The notes: generated from the sequence alone by a model not told the origin. 64,000 nt of DNA from Reticulitermes speratus (GCA_021186555.1 JAJKFL010000042.1:26473521-26537520), one strand, 5' to 3'. Counted from the stretch's first letter, positions 42,161 through 53,375 are shown. A program made the numbers and translations.

Positions 42161-42664
42161 TTCGTAAAATGCCGAGAATTTCTTCACTGGCTGAGCTGGT
42201 TCTCAAGAGGGACTCAGCCCCATGGAAATTTTATTTAGTTGGTTGTATTATTTAGTCTTAAAGTTAAGCACTGACTCTTATAATCGGGTTAATTACGTTG
42301 ATTTCTATTTGTGCTGTAATTACGCATGTTCGCTATTTAAAAACGAAAAAATGTCTGTAGTGCACAATTCGTTACTAAGAAGAAAAGTGAACGATTGTAG
42401 TTGACATAGGAAACATGTCAGTTCTTGAAAGGCTTACGTATTCGCTTTTCCAGCTTACCGATTTGTTTGAAGTTCTTGGTTATACAATTAATTCCGTTGT
42501 ACCAATACGTATTGAATGTCGCCCATTGTTTTCGGTATATTTGAGTTTTTGGTGTACTGCATTTTGAGCGTTAAATCACGTCTAATGTTTGGAATACTGG
42601 AGTTGTTTTGAAAGCTACCGGGTTCGATTACATTCTTTGCAACCAATATAACTAATCGAAAACC
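42161..42664. other. unassigned sequence
   Basis: No gene. A 60-codon frame at 42222-42404 (+) is not recognised. Confidence 0.45.
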
Positions 42665-42712
42665 ATTCTCCTGACGACGGGAGTAGAATCAGTCCCTGAA
42701 ACATAGCATGCA
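42665..42712 (+). ncRNA. hammerhead-like motif
   Basis: Core CTGACGA (42671-42677), one extra C, stem II GGGA/TCCC with a 10-nt loop, an extra T, then GAAACATAGCATG. The core boxes are intact. The palindrome after GAAAC is decayed. Confidence 0.45.
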
Positions 42713-43044
42713 CCTCAGACAAGAGACAATGGGCAACACTGTATTCGAATAATGAATCAGTTGTTGTCAGAGACCTTTAGAGAATCACATTAATTTCACC
42801 GTATGAATTTAAATGCTTGAAATGATCCTGTTAATGATTTTCATCTTACAGCAGTGGGAGTATTAAAGTCAGGCGCAAATGGGCTATAACCGTGACTTGA
42901 CAGTACGTGTTACTGATCACCAGCATGCAGAACTCATGCGTAGTACACAGATTGTTCTTCACGAATGTAAACTGTGATGGCACTACTGTAGTTTCCTCAT
43001 ACAGGATGAATATTTACGAGCTACACGTAGTTTTTCATGATGTA

Positions 43045-43165
43045 TTGGAGAGTGGAGGTATAACTCCACGCATTCTTCATTTCGGTACTAGATGGAGGCG
43101 AGTGATCGGCTTCGCGGTCCCGCTACCCATTAATGGGAGGCTGAACCGGTACCAGAGCTGGTCTG
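43045..43165 (+). repeat. repeat E
   Basis: GTGGAGGTATAACTCCACGC, CTAGATGGAGGCGAGTGATC and TCGCGGTCCCGC match the copies at 46765 and 60185. Confidence 0.5.
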
Positions 43166-43194
43166 GACGCCATAGCAAAGTGAAAAATACATGA

Positions 43195-43295
43195 AATCTG
43201 TGGTCTTCTGGGTAATTACACGGCGTCGTGTGGTAATTATTTACCGACGTTTCGGGACAACGTGTAGGTCCCATCTTCACGGGTCAAGATTCCAA
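43195..43295 (-). repeat. HH2 repeat with well-paired stem II
   Basis: Minus strand: TTGACCC, GTGAAGA (one change or a one-base insertion at C3), T, perfect stem GGGAC/GTCCC, then GAAACGTCGGTAAATAATTA, then CACACGACGCCGTGTAATTA and CCAGAAGACC. The order fits 8080 (-), 45250 (+) and 51793 (+). Confidence 0.55.
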
Positions 43296-44339
43296 GAGGA
43301 AATCGCTGGACTCTGCTGATATCGACACGCCGGATCGTTTTGCTGGTAGCCTATCCATTATTTGCCTTTGTTGGTTAATTGTTTAGATCAGTCATTATCA
43401 GTGCACGGACTGAATAACATAAAATTTATACTTACTACACTATCGCAGCTAATAAAAAATGACATACTTATTAAAACCAGTTATAATCCTCTTAGCTTTT
43501 CAAGTACGTCCCTGCATCAGTGATTCAGTTTCAAATATTATAGCAGTAGAGGGCAGATAGGAATGTCCCGGTACGGTGATCGGAACCTCCATCACATAGT
43601 GATGTAATACGTATTCTGATTCAAGTTATTCCAGAAATAGGAATGTTATGTGTAATGAACTACCGGTGTCGTAATTTTGGTTAAAGCTGTCATTAGTCAT
43701 GCAAATGTAGTATTATTTGATGCAGTAAGAGACGTATTGATGTTAATGAGGCATCGCGAAAAGTGTAGATACCGTATTTTCCTTTTTTGATAGCTCCAAG
43801 CTGTTCAGAAACGTTGTCCTTGTTCTTAATTAGCATAATGCGCGCTGAAAAATTAAATCAGCGTTTTCTGATTAGTTACGCCATTAAGTGTGTTTCCTCA
43901 TGTTGTCGTGACCGAATGCGCGGGTGAGTCTCTTGCGGTCAGTTCAGTAACTTTATCAATTTCGTGCCTTTATCTCCTTCTGCCTTTCCTCCCTCTTTTT
44001 TGCTTCAAAACAGCAAAAGTATCGCCAAACTCATTGCTAGTTACAGCAGATACTGGACGTAGTTCACGTCGTGAATGATGTAACAGTTTTGTATTTCATT
44101 TCCATGGAAACGGTGTGAGAACGACAGTGACAACGCGATAAACAGAAGGACAGTGCTCTGCTTACACTTGTTATGCCGTGTAATGTTCACGAAAGACTAC
44201 AATGTTATGCAAGCGACTGTCCTTCATAGAGGAGATGACTGGAAGCCTCACGTCCAAGTCCTGACGGTCGGACTGTCCGTATAGACTAAAATTAATCTGA
44301 ATTATGTGTAAAAATTCAGTGTCATTGTTATAGAGGAAA
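43296..44339. other. unassigned sequence
   Basis: No gene is recognised. Confidence 0.45.
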
Positions 44340-44530
44340 GACTGTATCTACGTTATAAAGATCAGTTGCTGTTGAGGGAAATAATCACTGTTTATTCTGA
44401 CAATCATACGAAACGTCTAGTAACATTATGTAGGGAAAATGCAGAAGTTTTGTATGTAAAACCTGGTAGTAAATTGTCACCACAGAGCTTTATGGAAGAA
44501 AATAATGGACAACTAAATGGATATAGTAGC
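44340..44530 (+). repeat. dispersed repeat H, copy 2
   Basis: The frame reading YKDQLLLREIITVYSDNHTK, then RLVTLCRENAEVLYVKPGSK, parallels the peptide at 30352-30549. Confidence 0.4.
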
Positions 44531-44540
44531 TAGTAAATCC

Positions 44541-45249
44541 TGTACGTGTAGGACTTCAGTCATTCTTGGTTAAAGGATTTGCTGTTCTTTAAGCGTGCAA
44601 ATCGATCGCAGATACGAGGGTGAATGAATCGTGTAAAGCAATACCAATTAAATGCAGCAGAACAAACACCACTGCCATCCTGCCTTGTAGCGCCCTGGGT
44701 TATGCTTCTCTGTCTTCACGCCATAGCTGTGAAGAACTGCTGCGCTCAGTAATTACTGGGCATCGCTCCCAGCGAAGAAAACCCGAAACCGGTCTGTAAT
44801 TCATTAAGAGTTGTTACAAGGAGGTAAAAAAAGGCATGTAAGGATCGTATGAGATAAAACATGTTTAAAAGAGAAGATCTTGCGAATGAAAGGGAGAGAC
44901 TGCAAGTATGTTGAGATCGAACGGCTGGTTAGCCCAATTAGGAGTGCTGGTTTATAAACGTGTAAATTGCGAACTTCATACTACAGCGTTAAAACCAATT
45001 CGTATTCTTGTTGTGAGGTCAACTAGTCCCTGCTGCACTTCAAGTACTAACGTGTTACAGCACCAACTTAAATATCGTGGAACACAGTGTAAGGCCTGCA
45101 TGTAATTATGTGGTTCGCGTTCAGTGAGGTGTGTAATTGGCGATGAATTGTATGTGTAGGACAAGTCTAGTTTTTTAAATAAACTGTCCGAACAGAGGCT
45201 AAGGACTTATTTTATAATTTTATATTGCGGTGCGAGTTTTGAAGTTCTC
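44541..45249. other. unassigned sequence
   Basis: No gene is supported. Around 44740-44800 a GCGCTCAGTAATTACTGGGC fold-back word is seen. Confidence 0.45.
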
Positions 45250-45455
45250 ACAGCGGTGCCCATGAAGATTCTAGTCTTGCGGGATGTTATGTCCTGTCGA
45301 CTGGTATACTCGTATAGTAACACACGTTCATGAGGTGTGTAGTGCCTTTATTTTCAGTTGGACTGCTTGAGCCTGAAGATGAAGGCACAACCATCTTTCG
45401 AAACATCGGTAACTACTTACCAGTTGACACGTCGTAGTATCCCAGAAGGCTTGAA
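45250..45455 (+). repeat. HH2 repeat with plus-strand hammerhead core
   Basis: Outer inverted words are GATTCTAGTCTTGCGGGATG (left) and ATCCCAGAAGGCTTGAATTT (right). Inside lies core CTGAAGA (45373-45379), extra T, stem II GAAGG/CTTTC (one G-U pair) with a 9-nt loop, then GAAACATCGGTAACTACTTA. Confidence 0.5.
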
Positions 45456-45499
45456 TTTCATATTCTCTTCGGGGTTACTATGTGGTCAAGTAGGTTTGC

Positions 45500-45537
45500 C
45501 AGTGTCTCGGAGGAGCTTACTGCCTCCATCTTCAGAT
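45500..45537 (-). ncRNA. hammerhead-like motif
   Basis: Minus strand: core CTGAAGA (45529-45535), extra T, perfect 5-bp stem II GGAGG/CCTCC with a 9-nt loop, then GAGAC (one change from GAAAC). Confidence 0.48.
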
Positions 45538-45912
45538 TAAACTGTAATTCCTACCACGCAGTAGTTTTTAAACATGGAAATCTAGAGACTGAAATCCATA
45601 CTTCAGCATTTGAGGCGTATTGGCTCGGATATGGATGAGTTTTAACTGACACAAAGTAGGCGTTCTGTGGGTGACTGTACCGCAGTTGCACCCAGCCTGT
45701 TCACAAAGTGCCAGAGCATGCACTGCCGGCACAGCAGGGCTAAATCACAGATTCTGGAGGTGCACCGTCTAAAAAAGACGTTCTCAATTCTAGGACTGAT
45801 ACTTGTTTCACTTTTACATAAGTTACCATACCATTAGGCTGTTTTTGTCATTCAGTGACACCCAGAGAAACCATTCAAGCATAACGCAGTGAGTTTTTAT
45901 TATCGTCGCTCA
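45538..45912. other. unassigned sequence
   Basis: No gene or repeat is recognised. Confidence 0.45.
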
Positions 45913-45957
45913 GTTCCTCTACATGTTTCGACCTTAAAAGGTCACCATGAGGAGGTC
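45913..45957 (-). ncRNA. hammerhead-like motif, core mutated
   Basis: Minus strand: CTCATGG in place of CTGATGA, T, stem II GACC/GGTC with a 6-nt loop, GAAAC, palindrome ACATGT, A. Stem I CCTC/GAGG pairs. Confidence 0.4.
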
Positions 45958-46380
45958 TCTGCGATGTACAGATCAAGTTTTTTCACGCATACAGTTTTTA
46001 CAAGATAAAGGTGAAGTAATATTTTGTTGTTCATTTGGTGGATATATGTAACGGCATTTAATTTGCTTATTAAGTAATTCAGATGTTACATAAAACTGCC
46101 GTAAAATCCCAGCTGTTGTAAAATATGTAAATATACTAGTATAACAACGTTATTTATAAAATGCTATTTTTGCTACTTTGCGCTTTTCCGGGTTAGTAAT
46201 TCTTTCTTCAAATCTTCATAACGCTTGATGTATATATATATACATACACTTATATACACACTTCTATACATATTCCTTTCGATTATATGAACTTTTTTCA
46301 GCATCATTTGAGATAGAAAAGTCGGAATATCCATAGAAGCAGATATTTGATGACATAATTACTGATTTATAAAATCACAG
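45958..46380. other. unassigned AT-rich sequence
   Basis: Contains a (TA)n/(CA)n-like stretch at 46231-46262. No gene. Confidence 0.5.
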
Positions 46381-46643
46381 TTTTTTTTCTCCAATGGCTC
46401 GACAGCCCCTAGGGGGCCTAGGCCTTCTCACTTTTCGAGGCTTCGTGATCACACTTTAGACACGCCACACTCGGTAGGACTCCTCTGGACGAGTGATCAG
46501 CCCGTCGCAGAGACCTCTGCCTGAGAACACACAACACTCACAAGAGACAGACATCCATGCCCCTGGCGGGATTCGAACCCACAATCCCAGCAAGCGAGCG
46601 GCCGTAGACCCACGCCTTAGACCGTGCCGCCACTGGGATCGGC
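46381..46643 (-). repeat. SINE family C, minus strand
   Basis: Minus strand: GCCGATCCCAGTGGCGGCAC, box B GGGTTCGAATCCC, the shared body with GTGTTGTGTGTTCTC and GACGGGCTGATCACTCGTCC, ending in an A run. The flanks AATCACAG (46373-46380) and AAGCACAG (46644-46652) are a probable target duplication of about 8 bp. Confidence 0.83.
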
Positions 46644-46764
46644 GAAGCACAGTTTAACTACCAAATATTTGTGTTAATATATCTTAAAAATAAAGTAAAG
46701 ACATTTTAATATTCTGCTATTGCTTGGTGGTCGGTTGAGGGTGAACGTAAACTGCCACTGTGCG

Positions 46765-46875
46765 TGCCATGAAGGCATATGGAGGAGTGGAGGTATAGCT
46801 GCCCTCCTGCCTCGGTACTAGATAGAGGTGCTTGGTCATCAGCGTCACGCTCCATCTTCTTTATCCCCGGGAAGC
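46765..46875 (+). repeat. repeat E
   Basis: GCCATGAAGGCATATGGAGG, GTGGAGGTATAGCTGCCCTC and CTCGGTACTAGATAGAGGTG match the copy at 43045. Confidence 0.5.
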
Positions 46876-48483
46876 ACACCTTTTTCTCATCGAATATGAT
46901 ACTGTGGACTTACGGTATTTGTTGCGTCACGTCTGTTTGAATGACTTAAGAAGAAAATTAAGAACGATTATTATATGTATATAATGAACAGCATAATATG
47001 GCCTGTATATACATCTGGTATATCTGATAAAAATTGGATGTTTTGAGAACATGTTCGTATATGGAGGAAACCTGCTGAAGGTGACGTTTGGAAGCCGACA
47101 CGTGTAGAGGAATTGAATACAATTAATAAAAATTATTAAATCTCTGAAAATTAATAAAAACTCGTGTTATGCGTAGGTGGTTTGATGACATTGAATGATA
47201 TGCATTTACTTATTTTTGTACATCTTAACATGTAGGCGGAGCTGGGTTTGACAGAAGCTATTCTCCATGCCTGAATTCTGGTAGTTCACGAACAACTTGT
47301 TTTTATAAGTTGGTGAATTGCTGGAAAGCAGACACTGAAGACAAAGGCTGATGGTGTTGGATGGTTGAAAATGACGGATGGTTTGTATGAGGTGAGATAC
47401 ATCAGGTCGAAAGCATTCGAAGATCGTTGTTTAGCATTCGTGGAATAAACTGGGCATGTATATAGATAATGTATAGATCAGGACGTACATCACAGTCGCC
47501 ACATTGAGGCGGGGACCGTGAGTTTGAGTCGGGACGTGTGATTTGTGGGTGTCCGGTGGGACTTCTGCAAGTAATAAAATTGTTTTGCTTCCTAACGGAG
47601 CTGGCGTGTCGCAAGGAGCTACGGGTATTTGACGCAAGCTGTCACACACATCAAACGACCAGCCTGTCAACAAGAGAAGTCAGCCAGCCGGGATGCCAGC
47701 AGGGCTGTTTATTTTGTTGTAACTGAAGGAAGATGTCTGGGACGGCAGCGAGCTACAGAGAATGCTTTTCTGAAGCTAGCTGCCGCAGTTGAGGAGCTGG
47801 CTATGTCAGAGATCTATGCTTGTGTTCAGTATCACCGCTGGTATATAATAAGCCTGTTTCAGGAAAATATGAATTTCTAGCGCAGTAATTTAATGACACA
47901 ACCCACATATAACTTTCCGTTGAAGAATTACAGTATTGGAGTTCATGAGAGAGACGTACAGCGTCACAGCATTCAGACTGTTTATGTTAAATGTCTTGTC
48001 TTGCGTATGAAATTCATCCTATACTGAGGCCACGGCAAGAAGTGGCAAGGTTCGGCCTTCCTTCACCCTGCTTCCATCTGATACGCTTCCTCCTCCAGTG
48101 CGCTTCACTGTATTTCCCCTCCAGTCGTCCACTCATTCTGTTGACACAAATGCTAGCGACAGGCGCTTTGGGCCGGATGATTTGTCTTAACAAGGTGGAG
48201 AGGAATTCGAACAGTAGGCAGGAATCTCGAGCGTCGTCATCACTACCATCCGCGAGACTTCTGTCCCTGACCTCTGTACGGTTAATTAGTTCCAGGGTGT
48301 AACTTTTGATTCATTTGACGGTCCGTCCAAATGACTCGACCGAATCCTATGGCCTAGTCTCTTTTCGTCAAGTCAGGCAGGCTGCGTTCATATATTTCAC
48401 TCAATAGACCTGTTTCCTTTCCCAACCAAACAGAGCTGATAGTCGTAAAGTGTGGCGTATGGGTTATTTACACAGTACTTCAA
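46876..48483. other. unassigned sequence
   Basis: No gene is supported. Overlapping frames at 47431-47880 and 47991-48302 have no recognisable domain. Confidence 0.45.
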
Positions 48484-48650
48484 CAGCATGGTTGAAGGCT
48501 GCGATCGAGTGGATAGCGCCCCTGCGTCATACTCGAGAGGTCCAGGTCTCACATTAGGCCCGGAGACCGGCTGTTCTGAATGCGAATATCCATGGCTTTC
48601 GTCCACGTGGTAACTCAAAAGAGGTGACGATTGCTTCCATCCACACCCTT
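48484..48650 (+). repeat. SINE family F, diverged
   Basis: GATCGAGTGGATAGCGCCCC, GTCATACTCGAGAGGTCCAG and CGGCTGTTCTGAATGCGAAT follow family F order, with the AAGAGGTGACGATTGCTTCC end. Confidence 0.45.
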
Positions 48651-48904
48651 TCCGATTCAGTATTTACGAACCTGTCATTCAGTGCTGTATAATGTCAAGT
48701 ACTGTCATTATATTAGATAAATCAATAGTAATGTAATTAAATAACAGCTTTGTAGCGTCCAGTTAGGTGGGACGGTGATTTCATATAGCTCATATAAACA
48801 TATGCGAGGCAGGTATTGTGGTCGATTTCAAAGTAGCTGTCCAGAATGGGCCTCTGCGTGGAGAGACGAAGAAACACCAGCAAATACATACATGCCGCTG
48901 TAGG

Positions 48905-49053
48905 TTGATTTGTGATTAACACCTCCCGCCAAACTTGTAATTAACACTGACAACCGTTCTTGTGATTAACACTGACCTTCATACTTGTGATTAATTCAGA
49001 CCGCCGTAGTTTTAATTCACACTGACCACCGTAATTGTGATTAACACGAGCGC
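48905..49053 (+). repeat. degenerate tandem repeat, unit about 28 bp
   Basis: Five units share CTTGTGATTAACACTGACC(A)CCGT. Successive ATTAACAC/ATTCACAC words are near 48913, 48942, 48966, 49017 and 49041. Confidence 0.65.
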
Positions 49054-49430
49054 ATGCCCAAATCAAAACAGCTCAAAAACAAAACGGTTCAGTCCCTGGG
49101 ACAGGTTTCTATTCCAAGTGTATCATTTTCGGCACCAGTTGTTGGCCAGGCCAGTCTTTTGTATCTGAAGCCAGGTTTTTCTTAATTAGGAGTCGCTGTC
49201 ATATAAATGCTTGTCCTCTGCGTAGTTCTGTAACGTGTTGCCGACCTTTAACACAAATTAGACTGCGTGGGAATGATATTGGAAACAAGGAGTATTGTAG
49301 AGTTTGAGTTTTCACACAGTCGTCGTTCATTGCTCTCATCACTAGTTTTAGGTGCGACATGAAAAGAGAGGCTTTTTTTTCTGGCAGTATATTTTGTAGA
49401 AAAGAAATTATCTTATTATAACCACCGAAA
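49054..49430. other. unassigned sequence
   Basis: No gene is recognised. Confidence 0.45.
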
Positions 49431-49470
49431 TGCACAATGTAAATATGTAATTTTACAATTAAAACATTAC

Positions 49471-49515
49471 ATCTCCAACATGTTTCGAGCTTTCATAGAT
49501 CGTCATCAGGGAGAC
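49471..49515 (-). ncRNA. hammerhead ribozyme-like motif, left arm
   Basis: Minus strand: core CTGATGA (49503-49509), extra C, stem II GATC/GCTC (one mismatch), GAAAC, palindrome ACATGT, T. Stem I TCTCC/GGAGA has 5 bp. Confidence 0.5.
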
Positions 49516-49607
49516 CATCACTAAGTATAAAACATGAAGTACAATACAATTTCTGAAATTACACTAGTACACTGTAGTAAGTTTTATACTTATTGATTGA
49601 TATATGG

Positions 49608-49652
49608 TCTCCCTGATGACGATCTGTGAAAGATCGAAACATGTTGGAGATG
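49608..49652 (+). ncRNA. hammerhead ribozyme-like motif, right arm
   Basis: Core CTGATGA (49613-49619), extra C, stem II GATC/GATC with a 7-nt loop, GAA, palindrome ACATGT, T at the cleavage position. Stem I TCTCC/GGAGA has 5 bp. All core residues are present. Confidence 0.6.
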
Positions 49653-49691
49653 TAATGTTTTAATTGTAAAATTACTCTTTGACATTGTGCA

Positions 49692-50228
49692 TTTAGTTGG
49701 CTGTAATAAGCTGGTTTATCAAATAGTGTACGGAATGAATAATAATATTAAATTTAGAAAAGCAAAGTTACTTGTTGGATGGACCAGTAATGTACAACGT
49801 AGCTGCTTTGTGAATATTTGTAATGAAATACTGTTCCTGATTAAGGTTATTCATTTTTCAATCGTCCCTCCCATTCTACACGTACAAAAATGTCGGAATG
49901 TTCATGGCGTTCGTTTAAGCTGGACTAGCATATAGGTCTAACGAAAAGCCATCCTGATACAAAGACTGTTTCAACCTACTTTACAAAAATGTTCGCACCT
50001 ACTTGTGACGTGCCAACACAAATTACGACCCGTTCTCCTCCCTCCCCCGAGATGAGTAATTTGTGCAAGTCGGTGTTTATCACAAGTAACATAAAAACAA
50101 AATATGGAGTGTTATGGGTAACAACAGAAAATAACGCCAACATTCAGCAGGACAAAATTGGGTTGGCCTACAGTAAAAACATGTAATAACACAGGAACGG
50201 ACGTAGGTATTTCGGTTTTAAAAGCATG
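49692..50228. other. unassigned sequence
   Basis: No gene. An 82-codon frame at 49687-49935 (+) begins inside the palindromic element. Confidence 0.45.
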
Positions 50229-50515
50229 AAGTTAGGAATAGCGCAGTGACTAAGGCTACAGACTGGACAACAGAGGAATCGTGGTTTGGTGACCGGCAGT
50301 GTCAAGAGATTTTCCTTTTCGCCTGAACGTCCAGACCGATTCCGTAACTCATCCTGCCTCCTATTCAGTGTACATCGGGGACTCTTTCCGCGCGGTAAGG
50401 CAACCGGGGTTTGAAGCCGACCACTCGGCTGTATCTGTTTCCGAAGTTACGATTTAGTGGAGCTATATCACCACTTCCCACAGTAATGCCTTGATGGCGT
50501 GTACAGGGACAAATT
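50229..50515 (+). repeat. SINE family D
   Basis: Head ATAGCGCAGTGACTAAGGCT and a box B-like region are followed by CGTCCAGACCGATTCCGTAA, GCGGTAAGGCAACCGGGG and GAAGCCGACCACTCGGC. Confidence 0.55.
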
Positions 50516-51554
50516 TGTCATTTTATACAAGCCTGTTGTAGAAGTAGAGACGTTGATAAAGATGGCGTAGAAAAGTGTTATCATTATTTCTTTTAAGCAG
50601 GAAAGGGATTCTTATACACCAGTAAATAACTCCACGCAGCAGAACCGTTTTTGTGAAGCTAATAATAGCCAAACTAGTCAAGAAATCCCTTTCCCCTTTA
50701 CGAATATCGAAGATACATTACCGTGATCGCAAGCTCCCGCTGTAAACAATGTGTATTCAGATTCACTCGGCACTCAGACTCCTTCCTGTGGCAAAGTTTC
50801 TAATCCAAATTTACGGCATGCTCAGCAGTGACAGAGCAACTTTTAATGCTTTCCAACTTCGTAATCCCCCTTGAAGGTTGCAAGTACTGAGTGCCAATGG
50901 CCTCGACTGTGTGTATCTAGCGGACCTCGATACATTACATTTACTAATAATTTGCCTCTTTAGTATCGTATATCTGTACGAGTAAATATTCATAACAAGA
51001 TTGCGGGCCGTCAGCGAGTTACCATTATCGTGCAGTGCTTTAAATGGACCACACGTTTTGAATCATGTATAAAAGGTTTTCACCTTAATGGATGCAGAAA
51101 CTAATGTAATATAGTCTGTTTGTTCGTAGGTTGTACTACCAAATTATTATTCCAAGCAGTGTAAAGGAAGTTCGGTATTTAGCAAGCAGATGATAATATA
51201 TATTCATTACAAGCTTATTTACCTTAGTAAGCTTCTTTTCGTTTGTATAATAACTGGAAACCGAACACAATATAACCTTTTGAAATGCCTGCCAAACTGC
51301 ATGGTGTCAATTCCAAAACAGTAAATTTTACGGTTCTGGTATCTTTCCCACGTTGAAATTTTGCGTAGTGTTCAAGTTCGTATTATTGATAGCGGGAAAT
51401 GTAGGTGTTAATGCGGTACCAGGTTTTATTAAATTCCGTCATTTGGTTAACAGTTAGGCGGGTGACACATGGACACTATTACTGTACCCTTCTGCCATGG
51501 TAAGGAGCTTTTTTTTGTGACTGTACGTACATAGACTGATAGTAGCCACGTTGT
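50516..51554. other. unassigned sequence
   Basis: No gene or repeat is recognised. Confidence 0.45.
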
Positions 51555-51735
51555 TTTAAACCGGCAGAGGCATTGATTTTGTCTCCTTACCACGTCCATA
51601 TTAACTTTGGGTCCTGCAGAAGCCTCCTGGAATGGGTACCAGCAACACAACAGCTGGAGCGTTAAGCTGACCACCTTCACCTCGATTCAGATTAAGGTGG
51701 CGTGGTTTCACCTCCTCTCCGCCATGCAGCGTATG
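51555..51735 (+). repeat. SINE family D, diverged, 5'-truncated
   Basis: GGGTCCTGCAGAAGCCTCCT, GGAATGGGTACCAGC, GCGTTAAGCTGACCACCTTC and CCTCCTCTCCGCCATG fit family D order. Confidence 0.45.
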
Positions 51736-51792
51736 TCTGTATGAGTATTGTGTGGCGCTTGGCATGGCACTAGTGCGCAAACCGAGATTTGG

Positions 51793-51953
51793 TGTTGCTG
51801 AAGATTTAAGTCTTCTGGGATGTTGCGCCTTTTCTTCAGGGTCAAGCAGTCCGACGGATTGCTCGACTCAGAAGGCACTACGATTCTTCGAAACGTCGGC
51901 AACTGTTTACCATTCGACACGGCTTAACATCCCAGAAGACTTGAATCTTCAAC
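51793..51953 (+). repeat. HH2 repeat with terminal inverted repeats
   Basis: The left arm (51793-51828, with AAGTCTTCTGGGATGTTG) and right arm (51921-51953, with ACATCCCAGAAGACTTGAAT) are inverted copies of about 33 bp. Between them lies a degraded plus-strand hammerhead region ending TTCGAAACGTCGGCAACTGT. This copy shows the HH2 family is a small inverted-repeat element. Confidence 0.6.
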
Positions 51954-52049
51954 AGCTAACCGCCTCTCACGTCTTGGTGCCGGAATTTAGTGAGTAGTTT
52001 CTCCATGTAGGCATTACGAGTTGCTTACTTTGTTGTAACTGCTGCGCAA

Positions 52050-52276
52050 GGACCGTGCCATGGCTCAGACGGTTAGTCGTCCATGTGGGATTTGTGGTAG
52101 ACAAAGTGGCTCTGGGACAGGTTTTCCCCCTAGTACTTCGGGTTTCCCGTGTTAAATTCATTCCACCGGTGCTCCATTACTCGGAAAAACGAAAAACTAA
52201 TCATCTTCATTACAGGGTTGCACAATAAGCCTCTAGGCTACGGTGCATCCGTAACATCTGCTGCGGGGCCCTTTAC
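52050..52276 (+). repeat. SINE family A with box B deleted
   Basis: GACCGTGCCATGGCTCAGAC and GGTTAGTCG are joined directly to TCCATGTGGGATTTGTGG. The 45 or so bases that hold box B in the 3537 copy are missing. The remaining body and the GCGGGGCCCTTTAC end are well kept. Confidence 0.8.
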
Positions 52277-52589
52277 GACAAACAAAACCGGCTGCACAAT
52301 GATATTGTAACTGTGAAAACAGATTGAGGAGTGTTTTGTCATATTATATCTGGACAGATGCCGTAGACATTTTAAGGGCAAGAATACAATTTCTCCAAAT
52401 AGTTAGCCCACTGGCTTTCCGTAAATGAAAGAAAGCTTTACGACTATGATACCCATCTTCCTTCAGTTCCAGGTGACGAGGTGAAAATCACGATTGGTAT
52501 TGCTAACTAACTCCATGGAATAGAGTCCTTCAGAAGCTAATCGTTCCTCAGTTATCAAAAAGTTCTCCGCATTTTTTTAAGACCGAAGT

Positions 52590-52775
52590 TTTACTACCGT
52601 GTTCACAAGAGCCCACCACTTGTCCATATTCTGAGCCAAATCAGTCCAGTTCACTCCCTCCGATCATATTTTTATAAAGATGCATTTTAATATTACCCTA
52701 CATGGACTTTTATGTAAATAGAAGAGAATTCCTTCAGGCCCTTGTGGTGGACACTTCTGTTTATTAAGGGGCCTT
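52590..52775 (+). repeat. LINE-related untranslated repeat, tentative
   Basis: The order CCGTGTTCACAAGAGCCCAC, CATATTCTGAGCCAAATCAG, TCCAGTTCACTCC and AAGATGCATTTTAATATTAC matches a widespread animal repeat that I recall only by its pattern. Its class is uncertain. Confidence 0.35.
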
Positions 52776-53375
52776 GTCGAATGTGACCGGAAGTTACACG
52801 ATTGAGACGTCTCAATTAATAGCTTCTGCAGTTGCATCATATATGGTGGAAACAACGCGCTAGCCTGCTGCCTAATAGCGCGTTGCTGAGAAGAGCCTGT
52901 AGCGGTCGGCTAGCATTCCACGGATGTTTAATACAGTTAAAGAGCATTATTTTGGTTACGGTCGTTACTTACTGTGTCACAGGAATATTCTGCGTTCGTG
53001 TCGGCGCATTACAACACTTGGGTTCCTTCGTTCGTTATACGGTCATTGTGTACGGAGCAAAATGCGGCCATATCGACCGCACTGTAACCATCGAATAGCT
53101 AACATACCGTCCTACCGACCGCACTGTCACCACTGAATGGCTAAATCCTACTCAACAAGTAACTACAAAACTAGGATCCAATGAGGTTTGAATTTTAGAG
53201 GAAAATTTAATTAAGCAATTTTAATAAATTAAGTAAGCACTAATTTTTCCAGGCTAATGACAGGTATGTGTTACAAAAATTCAATTGTAACGTTCACTCG
53301 CATATTTTATAGTATAGTATTTTGAGATGTCACAAAAGTTTTCACTTTTGCCTTGTATTGAGTTTTTATATGTTA
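52776..53375. other. unassigned sequence
   Basis: A 40-bp imperfect duplication (CGACCGCACTGTAACCA and CGACCGCACTGTCACCA at 53075 and 53117) is present. No gene. Confidence 0.5.

Larger units (their letters stand above)
49431..49691. mobile_element. palindromic element with two divergent hammerhead cores
   Basis: The 88-bp arms 49431-49518 and 49604-49691 match at 82 of 88 positions. Both ends are TGCACAATGT read inward, and the loop is 85 bp. Each arm carries a hammerhead-like motif pointing outward. Half of a related element is at 26524-26650. It looks like a non-autonomous element, but no target duplication was confirmed. Confidence 0.87.

Noticed and set aside
47431-48302. Cluster of overlapping 70-100 codon frames in both strands
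   Set aside because: Frames overlap each other in conflicting phases and show no domain. They reflect a locally higher GC content.
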